Of a stretch of 44,362 bases of DNA, positions 1 to 10,200 are shown in pieces. Both the position numbers and the translations under genes were made by a program. Positions within the stretch are counted from its first letter, which is position 1. Each line of letters starts with the position of its first letter. The DNA comes from Bacteroidales bacterium (GTDB taxonomy: Bacteria > Bacteroidota > Bacteroidia > Bacteroidales > UBA12077), in assembly GCA_003446015.1 (NCBI GenBank), contig DMBU01000082.1:1-44362 (forward strand), written 5' to 3'. The notes below the pieces were generated by a model that saw only the letters and a program-made list of their open reading frames with translations, was not told where the DNA came from and made no database searches.

Positions 1-213
1 AATAAATATCGTCCTCAGTTCTATGTTAGAACGCTTGACGTAACTGGTGAAATTCATTTACCAGAAGGAACAGAGATGGTAATGCCAGGTGATAACGTAA
101 GTATTATTGTTGAGTTAATTACTCCTGTTGCTATTAACCAGGGATTACGTTTTGCTATCCGTGAAGGTGGTAGAACTGTAGGTGCTGGTCAGGTAACTGA
201 ATTAATGGACTAA
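1..213 (+). CDS. tuf: Elongation factor Tu, C-terminal fragment (5' end outside window)
   Basis: The first 70 codons of the window, read in frame 1, end in a TAA and encode the last part of EF-Tu domain 3. The run PQFYVRT near the start, MVMPGDN in the middle and the terminal GGRTVGAGQVT are characteristic of bacterial EF-Tu. EF-Tu carries aminoacyl-tRNA to the ribosome as a GTP complex. The GTPase domain and domain 2 lie upstream of the window, so this is a partial gene only because of the window edge. It is followed by a hairpin and then tRNA-Trp, secE and nusG, the classic bacterial order. Identification is secure. Confidence 0.97.
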   Translation, partial: NKYRPQFYVRTLDVTGEIHLPEGTEMVMPGDNVSIIVELITPVAINQGLRFAIREGGRTVGAGQVTELMD

Positions 214-225
214 ATATAAAAATGC

Positions 226-257
226 AAAGGATGATTCAGGATTCTGAATCTCCTTTT
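226..257 (+). terminator. Hairpin after tuf, directly abutting tRNA-Trp
   Basis: AAAGGA, a bulged T, then GATTCAG pairs with CTGAATC and TCCTTT around a GATT tetraloop, followed by TTTTATA. All 13 paired positions are Watson-Crick. It looks like an intrinsic terminator for tuf, with a short T run, but ends only about three bases before the first tRNA base. It may instead, or also, serve as a processing signal for the 5' end of the tRNA. Confidence 0.75.
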
Positions 258-259
258 AT

Positions 260-332
260 ACGGGTGTAGCTCAGCTGGTAGAGCAGTGGTCTCCAAAACC
301 AAAGGTCGTGAGTTCGAATCTTACCTCCCGTG
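260..332 (+). tRNA. trnW: tRNA-Trp (anticodon CCA)
   Basis: A full cloverleaf can be folded: acceptor ACGGGTG with CTCCCGT, D-stem GCTC/GAGC, seven-base anticodon loop CTCCAAA with CCA at 293-295, and T-arm GTGAG-TTCGAAT-CTTAC. The discriminator base is G, as expected for bacterial tRNA-Trp. CCA is not encoded (the sequence continues GCAAAA), so it must be added after transcription. Two stem positions are mismatched: T6-T67 in the acceptor and G27-A43 at the top of the anticodon stem. It lies between tuf and secE, its usual location in many bacteria. Confidence 0.95.
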
Positions 333-349
333 CAAAATTAAACTGAATC

Positions 350-541
350 ATGAAACTAAAATTATACTTTCAAGAAGCGTTTAACGAACTAATTCACAAA
401 GTGTCCTGGCCAACATGGTCGGAGTTACAAAGTAGTGCATTAGTAGTTATGGTTGCTTCCTTAATCATTGCACTTATTATATTTGTAATGGATTATAGTT
501 TCCAAAATTTAATGGACTTAATTTATAGTATGTTTTATTAA
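350..541 (+). CDS. secE: Preprotein translocase subunit SecE
   Basis: A 63-residue protein with the short single-membrane-span form of SecE. SecE clamps SecY in the SecYEG channel that exports unfolded proteins across the inner membrane. The cytoplasmic amphipathic helix carries the conserved KVSWPTWSEL segment (about residues 17-26), followed by one hydrophobic span (about 30-47). It starts 17 bases after the tRNA and ends 14 bases before nusG, so these genes are likely co-transcribed. Length and gene order both fit. Confidence 0.96.
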   Translation: MKLKLYFQEAFNELIHKVSWPTWSELQSSALVVMVASLIIALIIFVMDYSFQNLMDLIYSMFY

Positions 542-555
542 TTAAGGAACGGAAA

Positions 556-1101
556 ATGGCTGAAGTTGTAAAGAAATGGTATGTTCTCCGTGCAATTGGC
601 GGGAAAGAAAAAAGAGTGAAGGAATACATAGAGAGCGAAATTTCACGACTTAACTTACAGGAGTATATCTCTCAGGTGTTGATTCCAACTGAAAAAGTCT
701 ACCAAATTAGGAATGGGAAAAAAATTAGCAAAGAACGAAGTTTTTTCCCGGGTTACATTCTTATTGAGGCAGTCTTAGTTGGAGAAATTACGCATATCCT
801 GAAAAATATACCTAATGTTATAGGCTTCCTTGAGTCGGAAGGTGATAGTCCAACACCGCTACGTCAGTCTGAAGCGAATCGAATACTTGGTAAAGTTGAT
901 GAACTTGCCGAGAGCGATGAAGAAATCAACGTTCCATTTTATGTTGGTGAAACAGTAAAAGTTGTCGATGGCCCATTTAATAGTTTTAATGGAATCATCG
1001 AAGAAGTAAACGAAGAGAAAAAGAAACTTAAGGTAATGGTTAAAATTTTTGGAAGAAAAACTCCATTAGAATTAAGTTTCATGCAGGTTGAAAAAGAGTA
1101 A
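556..1101 (+). CDS. nusG: Transcription termination/antitermination factor NusG
   Basis: 181 residues. The N-terminal NGN domain begins KKWYVLRAIGGKEKRV and contains the FFPGYILIE core near residue 65. The C-terminal KOW domain begins near residue 125 (VPFYVGETVKVVDGPF). NusG binds the RNA polymerase clamp, raises processivity and links transcription to Rho or to the ribosome. It lies between secE and the ribosomal protein genes, 23 bases before rplK. Nothing unusual in length or residues is visible. Confidence 0.97.
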   Translation: MAEVVKKWYVLRAIGGKEKRVKEYIESEISRLNLQEYISQVLIPTEKVYQIRNGKKISKERSFFPGYILIEAVLVGEITHILKNIPNVIGFLESEGDSPTPLRQSEANRILGKVDELAESDEEINVPFYVGETVKVVDGPFNSFNGIIEEVNEEKKKLKVMVKIFGRKTPLELSFMQVEKE

Positions 1102-1124
1102 ATTATTAAGAACAAAATTAGATT

Positions 1125-1568
1125 ATGGCTAAAGAAGTTGCTGGATTAATTAAATTGCAAATTCGTGGTGGCGCCGCAAATCCATCTCCACCTGTTGGAC
1201 CTGCATTAGGTTCTAAGGGTGTGAATATTATGGAGTTTTGTAAGCAGTTTAATGCACGTACGCAGGATAGAGCTGGTAAAGTTATTCCTGTTATTATAAC
1301 TGTTTATTCTGACAAATCATTTGATTTTGTTACAAAAACACCTCCTGTTGCTGTTCAATTAATGGAATTGGCAAAACTTAAATCTGGATCAGCAGAGTCT
1401 AACCGTATAAAAGTAGCTTCGGTTACTTGGGATCAGGTTAAAGCTATCGCTGAAGAAAAAATGCAAGATTTAAATGCCTTTACCATTGAGTCAGCTATGA
1501 AGATGGTCGCTGGTACTGCCAGAAGTATGGGTATCACTGTTAAAGGTGCATTCCCGGGTAATAAATAA
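1125..1568 (+). CDS. rplK: 50S ribosomal protein L11
   Basis: 147 residues starting MAKEVAGLIKLQIRGGAANP, with the proline-rich PSPPVGPALGSKGVNI segment that is diagnostic for L11 and contacts the GTPase-associated region of 23S rRNA. The C-terminal RNA-binding domain ends with TARSMGITVKG. L11 helps the factor-binding centre and RelA activation. It is followed 23 bases later by rplA, the usual L11 operon order. Confidence 0.98.
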   Translation: MAKEVAGLIKLQIRGGAANPSPPVGPALGSKGVNIMEFCKQFNARTQDRAGKVIPVIITVYSDKSFDFVTKTPPVAVQLMELAKLKSGSAESNRIKVASVTWDQVKAIAEEKMQDLNAFTIESAMKMVAGTARSMGITVKGAFPGNK

Positions 1569-1591
1569 TCTATAATATCTCGAAAGAAGTT

Positions 1592-2281
1592 ATGACAAAA
1601 CTTACTAAAAATAAGAAAATTGCTCAGGAAAAGATCGAAATAGGTAAAGTTTATACCTTGGACGAAGCTGCAAGTCTTGTTAAAGAAATTACAACAACAA
1701 AATTTGATGCTTCCGTTGATGTTGATGTGCGATTAGGAATTGATCCGAGAAAATCCAATCAAATGGTTCGTGGTGTTGTTACTTTACCTCATGGTACAGG
1801 TAAAACATCCAGAGTATTAGTATTATGTACTCCTGAAAAGGAAGCAGAAGCTAAAGCTGCAGGAGCCGACTTTGTTGGATTAGACGAGTATATTGAAAAG
1901 ATTAAAGGTGGATGGACTGATGTTGATGTTATCATCACCATGCCTCCTGTAATGGCTAAAGTTGGACAACTAGGACGTATTCTGGGACCAAGAGGTTTGA
2001 TGCCAAACCCAAAAACCGGTACTGTTACTATGGAAGTAGGAAAAGCAGTAGAGGAAGTAAAAATGGGTAAGATCGATTTTAAAGTTGATAAATATGGGAT
2101 TATACATTCTGCTGTTGGAAAAGTATCTTTTGAACCAAAGAAAATAGTTGAGAATGTTCGTGAATTTGTTGCAATGGTAGTTAAATTGAAACCAGCTGCA
2201 GCAAAAGGTACTTATGTTCAAAGCGTATACCTTTCAAGCACAATGAGTCCGGGAATTAAAATAGATCCAAAATCTGTTTAA
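1592..2281 (+). CDS. rplA: 50S ribosomal protein L1
   Basis: 229 residues, the usual bacterial length. The signature LGRILGPRGLMPNPKTGTV lies at about residues 128-146, with DVDVRLGIDPRK in the first domain. L1 forms the mobile stalk near the E site. In many bacteria it also represses its own operon by binding a leader that mimics its rRNA site. I did not find an obvious copy of such a leader here. It ends 31 bases before the ATG chosen for rplJ. Confidence 0.98.
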   Translation: MTKLTKNKKIAQEKIEIGKVYTLDEAASLVKEITTTKFDASVDVDVRLGIDPRKSNQMVRGVVTLPHGTGKTSRVLVLCTPEKEAEAKAAGADFVGLDEYIEKIKGGWTDVDVIITMPPVMAKVGQLGRILGPRGLMPNPKTGTVTMEVGKAVEEVKMGKIDFKVDKYGIIHSAVGKVSFEPKKIVENVREFVAMVVKLKPAAAKGTYVQSVYLSSTMSPGIKIDPKSV

Positions 2282-2312
2282 GGTCCAGTAATAAGAGTAA
2301 AAAAAATTGATT

Positions 2313-2831
2313 ATGAAACGCGAAGAGAAAGATATCATAGTTAACAACCTAGTTGAACAATTAAACGATTCTACTCATTTTTATCTTACAGATACAAGCG
2401 AACTAAATGCAGAAGCTACTAGTTTATTAAGAAGAAAATGTTTTGAAAGTAAGATTAAAATGGTGGTTGTTAAGAATACCCTTCTTAAGAGAGCATTGGA
2501 TAAAACAGACTACAAGGTTGAAGAGTTATACGATGTATTAAAAGGGTCTACCGCTATAATGTTTACTGAAACTGGTAACTTACCGGCTAGAATGATTAAA
2601 GAATTTCGAAAGAAATATCAAAAACCACTTATAAAAGCTGCTTATGTTGAGGAGTCTATTTATATTGGTGATGATCAGCTAGAAAATCTAGTAAATGTTA
2701 AATCTAAAGATGAATTATTGGGAGATCTTATTGCATTATTACAATCTCCAATGAAAACAGTAATTTCACAATTAAAGTCAGGAAACAATATCTTGGCTGG
2801 TGTTATGAAAACACTATCAGAAAAAGAATAA
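2313..2831 (+). CDS. rplJ: 50S ribosomal protein L10
   Basis: 172 residues with ATG at 2313 (MKREEKDIIVNNL). An in-frame TTG six bases upstream could add two residues, but the ATG gives the usual L10 start. L10 anchors the L7/L12 dimers to the ribosome; its C-terminal helix (LKSGNNILAGVMKTLSEKE) is the L12-binding part. The N-terminal domain shows the KMVVVKNTLLKRAL segment. The gap to rplL is 40 bases and AT-rich. Confidence 0.97.
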   Translation: MKREEKDIIVNNLVEQLNDSTHFYLTDTSELNAEATSLLRRKCFESKIKMVVVKNTLLKRALDKTDYKVEELYDVLKGSTAIMFTETGNLPARMIKEFRKKYQKPLIKAAYVEESIYIGDDQLENLVNVKSKDELLGDLIALLQSPMKTVISQLKSGNNILAGVMKTLSEKE

Positions 2832-2871
2832 TAAGTAAAGAATAATAATTTAATTTTAAAAATAAGGAAAA

Positions 2872-3246
2872 ATGGCAGATTTAAAAGCGTTTGCAGAACA
2901 GTTGGTTAATTTAACTGTAAAAGAGGTTAATGAATTAGCAGACATATTAAAAGAAGAATATGGTATTGAACCTGCAGCTGCGGCAGTTGCTGTTGCTGGT
3001 CCTGCGGCTGGTGGAGAAGCTGTAGAAGCTGAGAAAACAGAATTTGATGTGATCCTAAAAGCACCAGGTGGAGCTAAATTGCAAATCGTTAAATTAGTTA
3101 AGGAATTAACTGGTTTAGGATTAAAAGAAGCTAAAGAATTAGTTGATGCTGCACCAAAAGCTATTAAAGAAGGTGTATCGAAAGAAGAAGCAGAATCACT
3201 TAAACAACAATTAGAAGAAGCAGGAGCAGAAGTTGAACTTAAATAG
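2872..3246 (+). CDS. rplL: 50S ribosomal protein L7/L12
   Basis: 124 residues. An N-terminal dimerisation helix (about 1-35) is followed by an alanine/glycine-rich hinge (about 36-55) and the C-terminal factor-binding domain (KTEFDVILKAPGGAKLQIVK, then GLGLKEAKELVD). L7/L12 recruits translational GTPases and is present in several copies per ribosome. The long antisense reading frame over it is an artefact of its alanine/lysine-rich codons. A terminator-like hairpin separates it from rpoB. Confidence 0.98.
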   Translation: MADLKAFAEQLVNLTVKEVNELADILKEEYGIEPAAAAVAVAGPAAGGEAVEAEKTEFDVILKAPGGAKLQIVKLVKELTGLGLKEAKELVDAAPKAIKEGVSKEEAESLKQQLEEAGAEVELK

Positions 3247-3272
3247 GATTGACCTAACATACTAACTTTCAG

Positions 3273-3310
3273 GGTTTAGGGTCCCATCAATTGGGATTCT
3301 AAGCCTTTTT
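3273..3310 (+). terminator. Attenuator-like hairpin between rplL and rpoB
   Basis: GGTTTAGGGTCCC (3273-3285) pairs with GGGATTCTAAGCC (3293-3305) across a seven-base loop, using three G-U pairs, and is followed by TTTTT. This has the form of an intrinsic terminator. In Escherichia coli an attenuator at the same place lowers rpoBC expression relative to the ribosomal proteins. A comparable partial terminator is the natural inference here. Confidence 0.75.
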
Positions 3311-3349
3311 ATTATCTTAAGTGTTTGAGTTCAATTAATTATAAAGTCA

Positions 3350-6300
3350 ATGGCTTCAAGTATATTAAATAAAAGAATTAGTTTCGCTTCAGCTAAAAAT
3401 CAGTTAAATTATCCTGATTTCCTAGAAGTACAGTTAAAGTCTTTTCAAGATTTTTTTCAACAGAATTCCACATCGGACGATAGAAAAAGAGAAGGATTGT
3501 ATCAAGTTTTTAGTGAAAACTTTCCTATTACTGATACACGTAACAATTTTGTTTTAGAATTCCTTGATTATTATATCGATCCGGCAAGATATTCAATTGA
3601 AGAATGTATTGAAAGAGGGTTAACATATAGTGTACCTCTTAAAGCGAAACTTAAGCTGTATTGCACAGATCCTGAACATGAGGATTTTGATACAGTAATC
3701 CAGGATGTATATCTTGGAACAGTTCCATACATGACTGATCGTGGAACATTTGTGATAAATGGTGCTGAACGGGTTATTGTTTCGCAATTGCACCGTTCTC
3801 CGGGTGTTTTCTTTGGTCAAAGTTTACATGCAAATGGAACGAAATTATATTCGGCAAGAATAATTCCTTTCCGTGGTTCATGGATCGAATTTGCTACTGA
3901 CATTAATAGTGTTATGTACGCATATATTGATCGTAAAAAGAAATTACCTGTAACCACACTTTTAAGAGCAATTGGTTACGAAAGTGACAAAGATATTCTT
4001 GAAATTTTCAATTTAGCTGACGAAATAAAAGTCTCTAAATCTGGATTAAAAAAATACGTTGGACGAAAACTGGCTGCTCGGGTTCTTAAATCATGGGTAG
4101 AAGATTTTGTTGACGAAGATACTGGAGAAGTAGTTTCAATTGAAAGAAACGAAGTGATCATTGATCGTGAGACAGTTATTGAAAACGATCACGTTGATCA
4201 AATCGTAGATTCAGGTGCCAAAACAATTTTGCTTCATAAAGAAGATCAAAACTTAATTGATTTTGCAATCATCTATAATACTTTACAAAAAGATCCTTGT
4301 AACTCAGAAAAAGAAGCTGTGTTACACATTTATAGACAATTGCGTAATTCTGAGCCACCTGATGAAGCAACTGCACGTGATGTAATTGATAAGCTATTCT
4401 TCTCAGATAAAAGATATGATCTTGGTGATGTTGGACGATTTAGGTTAAACAAAAAGCTTAAACTCGAAACTCCAATGGAGACTAAGGTACTTACAAAAGA
4501 TGATATTATTCAAATCATTAAATATCTAATCGAGTTAATAAACTCAAAAACAGATGTTGATGATATTGATCACTTGAGTAATCGTAGGGTACGTACAGTA
4601 GGCGAACAATTGTCAAATCAGTTCGGCGTTGGTTTAGCACGTATGGCAAGAACAATACGTGAACGAATGAACGTGAGAGATAATGAGGTATTTACCCCAA
4701 TTGATCTGATTAACTCAAAAACGCTTTCTTCGGTTATTAATTCATTCTTTGGAACAAACCAATTATCGCAGTTCATGGATCAGACTAACCCTCTGGGTGA
4801 AATGACTCATAAACGTCGTATGTCGGCATTAGGACCAGGTGGTTTATCCAGAGAAAGAGCAGGTTTCGAAGTACGTGACGTTCACTATACGCATTATGGA
4901 AGATTATGCCCCATAGAAACACCCGAAGGACCTAATATTGGTCTTATTTCGTCGTTATGTGTTTATGCAAAAATAAATAAACTTGGATTTATTGAAACTC
5001 CTTACCGAAAGGTTGTTGAAGGAAAAGTTGGTTTAGATGATGAATCAGTTACTTTCCTAAGTGCAGAAGAGGAAGAAGGAATTATCATTGCACAGGCGAA
5101 TGCACCTATTGCAGATGATGGTAAATTCATTAATCCAAGAATTAAAACAAGATTAGATGCCGATTATCCTTTAGCAACTCCAGATCAAGTTGTTTTAATG
5201 GACGTTGCACCTAACCAAATTGCATCTATTGCTGCATCATTAATTCCATTCCTGGAACATGATGATGCTAACCGTGCTTTAATGGGATCTAATATGATGC
5301 GTCAGGCAGTTCCTTTATTACAACCTCAGGCTCCTATTGTTGGAACAGGTTTGGAGGAACACGTTATTAGCGACGCAAGAATACAAATTGTTGCTGAAGG
5401 TCCTGGAGTTGTTGAATATGTTGATGCAGAAGAAATCGTTATTCGATACGAAAGAACCGAAGAAGATAAGTTTACCAGTTTCGATGATGATATCAAACGA
5501 TATAAACTTCCTAAATTCGCTAAGACAAATCAAAATACATGTATTAATCTAAAACCTATTGTTAAAAAAGGCCAGGATGTTATTAAAGGTCAGGTATTAA
5601 CAGATGGTTATGGAACTGAAAAAGGTGAATTAGCGCTAGGTAGAAACCTTAAGGTTGCTTTTATGCCTTGGAAAGGTTACAATTTTGAGGATGCAATCGT
5701 AATTTCTGAAAATGTTGTTAAAAACGACGTATTTACATCTATTCACATTGATGAATATACGCTTGAAGTTAGAGATACTAAGCGAGGTTTAGAAGAATTA
5801 ACCGCTGATATTCCAAATGTAAGTGAAGAAGCTACTAAAGATCTTGACGAAAATGGATTAATCAGAATTGGTGCTCATGTTAAACCTGGAGATATCTTAA
5901 TTGGTAAAATAACACCAAAAGGAGAATCAGATCCTTCTCCAGAGGAAAAACTTTTACGTGCAATCTTTGGAGATAAAGCAGGAGATGTTAAAGATGCTTC
6001 ATTGAAAGCTTCACCTTCTTTAAAAGGTGTTGTTATTGATAAAAAATTATTCTCCAGAGCTATCAAAGACAAGAAATCTAAGAACTCAGATAAAATTGAG
6101 ATTGAAGCTATTGATAAAGAATTTGATTTAAAAATCAGTCAGTTAACTCAAAAACTAATTGATAAACTCTTTATTCTTGTTAATGGAAAAACTTCTCAAG
6201 GAGTAAAAGATTTTTACAACGTTGATGTAATTCCTAAAGGAACGAAGTTTACGATTAAAATGTTACAGGATTTAGATTATCTAAATATTAATCCAAGTAA

Positions 6301-7162
6301 ATGGACAACAGATAAATCTAAAAACGATATCATTAAAAAGTTATTACACAATTATATAATTAAACGTAAAGAGATTGATTCTCATTTGAAACGTAAAAAA
6401 TATAATGTAACTATTGGTGATGAGCTTCCAACAGGAATCATACAAATGGCAAAAGTTTATATTGCCAAGAAACGTAAAGTTACTGTTGGTGATAAAATGG
6501 CAGGTCGACATGGAAATAAAGGTATTGTTGCCAGGATAGTTCGTGTTGAAGACATGCCTTTCCTGGAAGATGGAACTCCTGTTGATATAGTACTTAACCC
6601 ATTAGGTGTACCTTCAAGGATGAACCTTGGTCAGATTTATGAATCAGTACTTGGATGGGCCGGACAAAAACTAGGATTGAAATTTGCAACTCCTATTTTT
6701 GACGGTGCAACTTTAGAACAGATTACCGAATATACCGATAAAGCTGGTGTACCTGCATATGGTAAAACATATTTGTACGATGGTGGCACTGGTGAAAAAT
6801 TCCATCAACCTGCTACAGTTGGTGTTATCTATATGCTTAAACTGGGTCATATGGTTGAAGATAAGATGCACGCTCGTTCAATTGGTCCTTATTCATTAAT
6901 CACTCAACAGCCACTTGGAGGTAAAGCTCAGTTTGGTGGTCAGCGTTTTGGTGAGATGGAGGTATGGGCACTTGAAGCATTTGGAGCATCAAATATTCTT
7001 CAGGAAATCCTTACCGTTAAATCTGATGATGTTAATGGTAGAGCCAGAGCTTATGAAGCTATAGTAAAAGGAGAAGCAATGCCAATGCCGGGTATTCCCG
7101 AATCACTTAATGTATTATTACATGAATTAAGAGGTTTAGGATTAAGTGTAAATCTCGACTAA
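3350..7162 (+). CDS. rpoB: DNA-directed RNA polymerase subunit beta
   Basis: 1270 residues. The rifampicin-binding region reads FFGTNQLSQFMDQTNPL then THKRRMSALGPGGL, with the residues found in sensitive enzymes. The conserved GRHGNKG and the C-terminal GGKAQFGGQRFGEMEVWALE segments are present. The beta subunit forms one pincer of the enzyme and much of the active-site wall. It is separated from rpoC by 79 bases holding a perfect hairpin. No truncation or frameshift is visible. Confidence 0.99.
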   Translation: MASSILNKRISFASAKNQLNYPDFLEVQLKSFQDFFQQNSTSDDRKREGLYQVFSENFPITDTRNNFVLEFLDYYIDPARYSIEECIERGLTYSVPLKAKLKLYCTDPEHEDFDTVIQDVYLGTVPYMTDRGTFVINGAERVIVSQLHRSPGVFFGQSLHANGTKLYSARIIPFRGSWIEFATDINSVMYAYIDRKKKLPVTTLLRAIGYESDKDILEIFNLADEIKVSKSGLKKYVGRKLAARVLKSWVEDFVDEDTGEVVSIERNEVIIDRETVIENDHVDQIVDSGAKTILLHKEDQNLIDFAIIYNTLQKDPCNSEKEAVLHIYRQLRNSEPPDEATARDVIDKLFFSDKRYDLGDVGRFRLNKKLKLETPMETKVLTKDDIIQIIKYLIELINSKTDVDDIDHLSNRRVRTVGEQLSNQFGVGLARMARTIRERMNVRDNEVFTPIDLINSKTLSSVINSFFGTNQLSQFMDQTNPLGEMTHKRRMSALGPGGLSRERAGFEVRDVHYTHYGRLCPIETPEGPNIGLISSLCVYAKINKLGFIETPYRKVVEGKVGLDDESVTFLSAEEEEGIIIAQANAPIADDGKFINPRIKTRLDADYPLATPDQVVLMDVAPNQIASIAASLIPFLEHDDANRALMGSNMMRQAVPLLQPQAPIVGTGLEEHVISDARIQIVAEGPGVVEYVDAEEIVIRYERTEEDKFTSFDDDIKRYKLPKFAKTNQNTCINLKPIVKKGQDVIKGQVLTDGYGTEKGELALGRNLKVAFMPWKGYNFEDAIVISENVVKNDVFTSIHIDEYTLEVRDTKRGLEELTADIPNVSEEATKDLDENGLIRIGAHVKPGDILIGKITPKGESDPSPEEKLLRAIFGDKAGDVKDASLKASPSLKGVVIDKKLFSRAIKDKKSKNSDKIEIEAIDKEFDLKISQLTQKLIDKLFILVNGKTSQGVKDFYNVDVIPKGTKFTIKMLQDLDYLNINPSKWTTDKSKNDIIKKLLHNYIIKRKEIDSHLKRKKYNVTIGDELPTGIIQMAKVYIAKKRKVTVGDKMAGRHGNKGIVARIVRVEDMPFLEDGTPVDIVLNPLGVPSRMNLGQIYESVLGWAGQKLGLKFATPIFDGATLEQITEYTDKAGVPAYGKTYLYDGGTGEKFHQPATVGVIYMLKLGHMVEDKMHARSIGPYSLITQQPLGGKAQFGGQRFGEMEVWALEAFGASNILQEILTVKSDDVNGRARAYEAIVKGEAMPMPGIPESLNVLLHELRGLGLSVNLD

Positions 7163-7173
7163 CTTAATATATA

Positions 7174-7198
7174 GGATGCTGATGAAAACTCAGCATCC
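7174..7198 (+). other. Stem-loop between rpoB and rpoC
   Basis: GGATGCTGA (7174-7182) and TCAGCATCC (7190-7198) form a perfect nine-pair stem with a seven-base loop. The downstream T run is short (TTTA), so it is a weak terminator at best. It may be an mRNA processing or stability element that sets the rpoB to rpoC ratio. Confidence 0.6.
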
Positions 7199-7241
7199 TT
7201 TACGATTTTAATTATTACTTACATATTTAATATACATCAAT

Positions 7242-10200
7242 ATGTCATTCAGAAGAGATAATAAGGTAAAGAACAATTTTACAAAAATCTCTATAGGTTT
7301 AGCTTCTCCTGAAGAAATTCTTGAGCGATCAAGTGGGGAAGTTTTGAAACCTGAGACAATTAATTACAGAACTTATAAACCTGAACGCGATGGTTTGTTC
7401 TGTGAAAGGATATTTGGTCCTGTTAAAGATTATGAATGTCATTGCGGTAAATACAAACGAATCAGATATAAAGGGATTGTTTGCGACCGTTGTGGAGTTG
7501 AGGTTACAGAGAAAAAGGTGCGTCGCGAAAGAATGGGACACATTTCATTAGTGGTTCCTGTAGCACATATTTGGTATTTTAAATCATTGCCAAATAAAAT
7601 TGGTTATCTTATTGGATTGCCTACCAAAAAACTTGATTCAATTATTTACTATGAAAGATATGTGGTTATTAATCCGGGTATTAAAGCCGAAGACGGTATT
7701 CAATACTTAGATTTCTTAACTGAAGAAGAATATCTTGATATATTAGAGACATTACCAAAAGAAAATCAATATCTTGACGATTCTGATCCAAATAAGTTTA
7801 TTGCAGATATGGGAGCCGATGCTCTTTATCGATTGCTTGAAAGATTAGATTTGGATGAGATGTCATATTCGCTTCGTCATAAAGCAAATACTGAGACTTC
7901 TCAGCAACGTAAAAACGAAGCACTGAAAAGATTACAGGTTGTTGAAGCATTCAGAGCTTCAAAAGGTATTAACAGACCTGAATGGATGGTTGTTAAGGTT
8001 GTTCCTGTTATCCCTCCAGAATTGCGCCCGTTAGTTCCTCTTGATGGTGGACGTTTTGCTACATCTGACTTAAATGATCTATACAGAAGAGTTATTATCA
8101 GAAATAATCGTCTAAAACGACTAATCGAAATTAAAGCTCCTGAAGTAATCTTACGTAACGAAAAACGTATGTTACAAGAAGCTGTCGACTCATTATTCGA
8201 TAACTCAAGAAAATCAAACGCAGTTAAGACTGACTCTAACAGAGCATTAAAGTCTTTAAGTGATAGTTTAAAAGGGAAACAAGGACGATTCCGTCAGAAT
8301 TTATTGGGTAAACGTGTTGATTACTCTGCTCGTTCGGTAATTGTTGTCGGACCTGAATTAAAACTACACGAATGTGGTTTGCCAAAAGATATGGCTGCTG
8401 AGCTTTACAAACCTTTTATTATTAGAAAATTAATAGAAAGAGGTATAGTAAAAACGGTTAAATCGGCTAAGAAAATTGTTGACAGAAAAGATCCTGTAGT
8501 GTGGGATATTTTGGAAAACATACTTAAAGGTCATCCTGTAATGCTTAACCGTGCTCCAACATTGCACCGTTTAGGTATTCAATCGTTTCAGCCAAAATTA
8601 ATTGAAGGGAAAGCAATTCAGTTACATCCACTTGTGTGTACTGCATTTAATGCCGACTTTGACGGTGACCAGATGGCTGTTCATTTACCATTAGGAAATG
8701 CTGCTATTTTAGAAGCACAAATGTTAATGCTTGCTTCTCATAATATTTTAAATCCTGCTAATGGTGCTCCTATTACTGTTCCATCTCAGGATATGGTTCT
8801 TGGTTTGTATTATATTACCAAGCAAAGACCTGGTGTTAAAGGCGAGGGATTAACTTTCTATTCACCTCAGGAGGTAACAATAGCGTTCAACGAAGGAGCT
8901 GTTGCAATGCATGCAAGTATTAAGGTTAAAACTCACGATATTATCGAAGGTAAGCCTGTTACTCGCATGATTGAAACAACTGTTGGACGGGTTTTATTTA
9001 ATGAATTTGTTCCTAAAGAAGTTGGATATATAAACGAGCTTTTAACCAAAAAATCATTAAGAGATATTATTGGTATGGTGCTTAAGAAAACAGGTACCGA
9101 TGTTACTTCTAAGTTCCTTGATGATATTAAAAACCTTGGTTATCAAACTGCATTTAGAGGTGGATTATCATTTAACCTTGATGATGTAATTATTCCAAAA
9201 GAAAAAGATGAATTAGTTAAGGATGGTTATGAACAAGTTGAAGAAGTACTGACCAATTATAATATGGGTTTCATTACTAACAACGAACGTTATAATCAGA
9301 TTATTGATATTTGGACACATATTAACGCAAGATTAACCCAAACTTTAATGAAGAAATTATCTACGGATAATCAAGGGTTTAACTCTGTGTATATGATGTT
9401 GGATTCTGGAGCCAGGGGATCAAAAGAACAGATTCGTCAGCTTTCAGGTATGAGGGGTTTGATGGCAAAACCACAAAAATCTGGTACCACAGGATCAGAA
9501 ATTATTGAAAACCCAATTCTTTCTAACTTTAAAGAAGGCTTATCAGTTCTTGAGTACTTTATTTCTACTCACGGTGCTCGTAAAGGTTTGGCCGATACAG
9601 CGTTAAAAACGGCTGATGCTGGTTATTTAACTCGTCGTTTAGTTGACGTTTCTCAGGATGTAATTATTCAGGAAGAAGATTGTGGAACATTGAGAGGATT
9701 GGTTGCTACCGCGATTAAGAAAAATGAAGAAGTTGTTGAAACTTTATACGAAAGAATATTAGGCCGTACTACCGTTCATGATGTTTATCATCCATTAACT
9801 GGTAAATTAGTAATTGGTGCTGGTGAAGAGATCACTGAAGAGATTGGAAAAGTAATTGAAGATTCTCCAATTGAACAAGTGGAAATAAGATCGGTATTAA
9901 CTTGCGAGTCTAAAAATGGTACTTGCACAAAATGTTATGGTAGAAACCTTGCAACCGGGAAAATGGTTCAAAAAGGTGAAGCTGTTGGTGTTATTGCTGC
10001 CCAATCAATCGGTGAGCCTGGTACACAGCTTACACTAAGAACTTTCCACGTTGGGGGTACTGCTTCTAACATTGCTGCTGATTCAAGTGTTATTGCAAAA
10101 TACGATGGACTTGTTGAAATAGATGAATTAAGAACTGTAGAGAAAGTTGAAGATGACGGAAGAAAAGTTAATATTGTTATTGGCCGTCTTGCAGAAATGC

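Noticed and set aside
2856..3260. A 134-codon reading frame antisense to rplL
   Set aside because: It is the mirror of the alanine/lysine-rich L7/L12 coding sequence. Its composition is Ser/Ala-rich without any family resemblance.
4740..4950. Possible rifampicin-resistance changes in RpoB
   Set aside because: The cluster region has the usual sensitive-type residues (Gln, Asp, His, Ser at the common sites); no change was seen.
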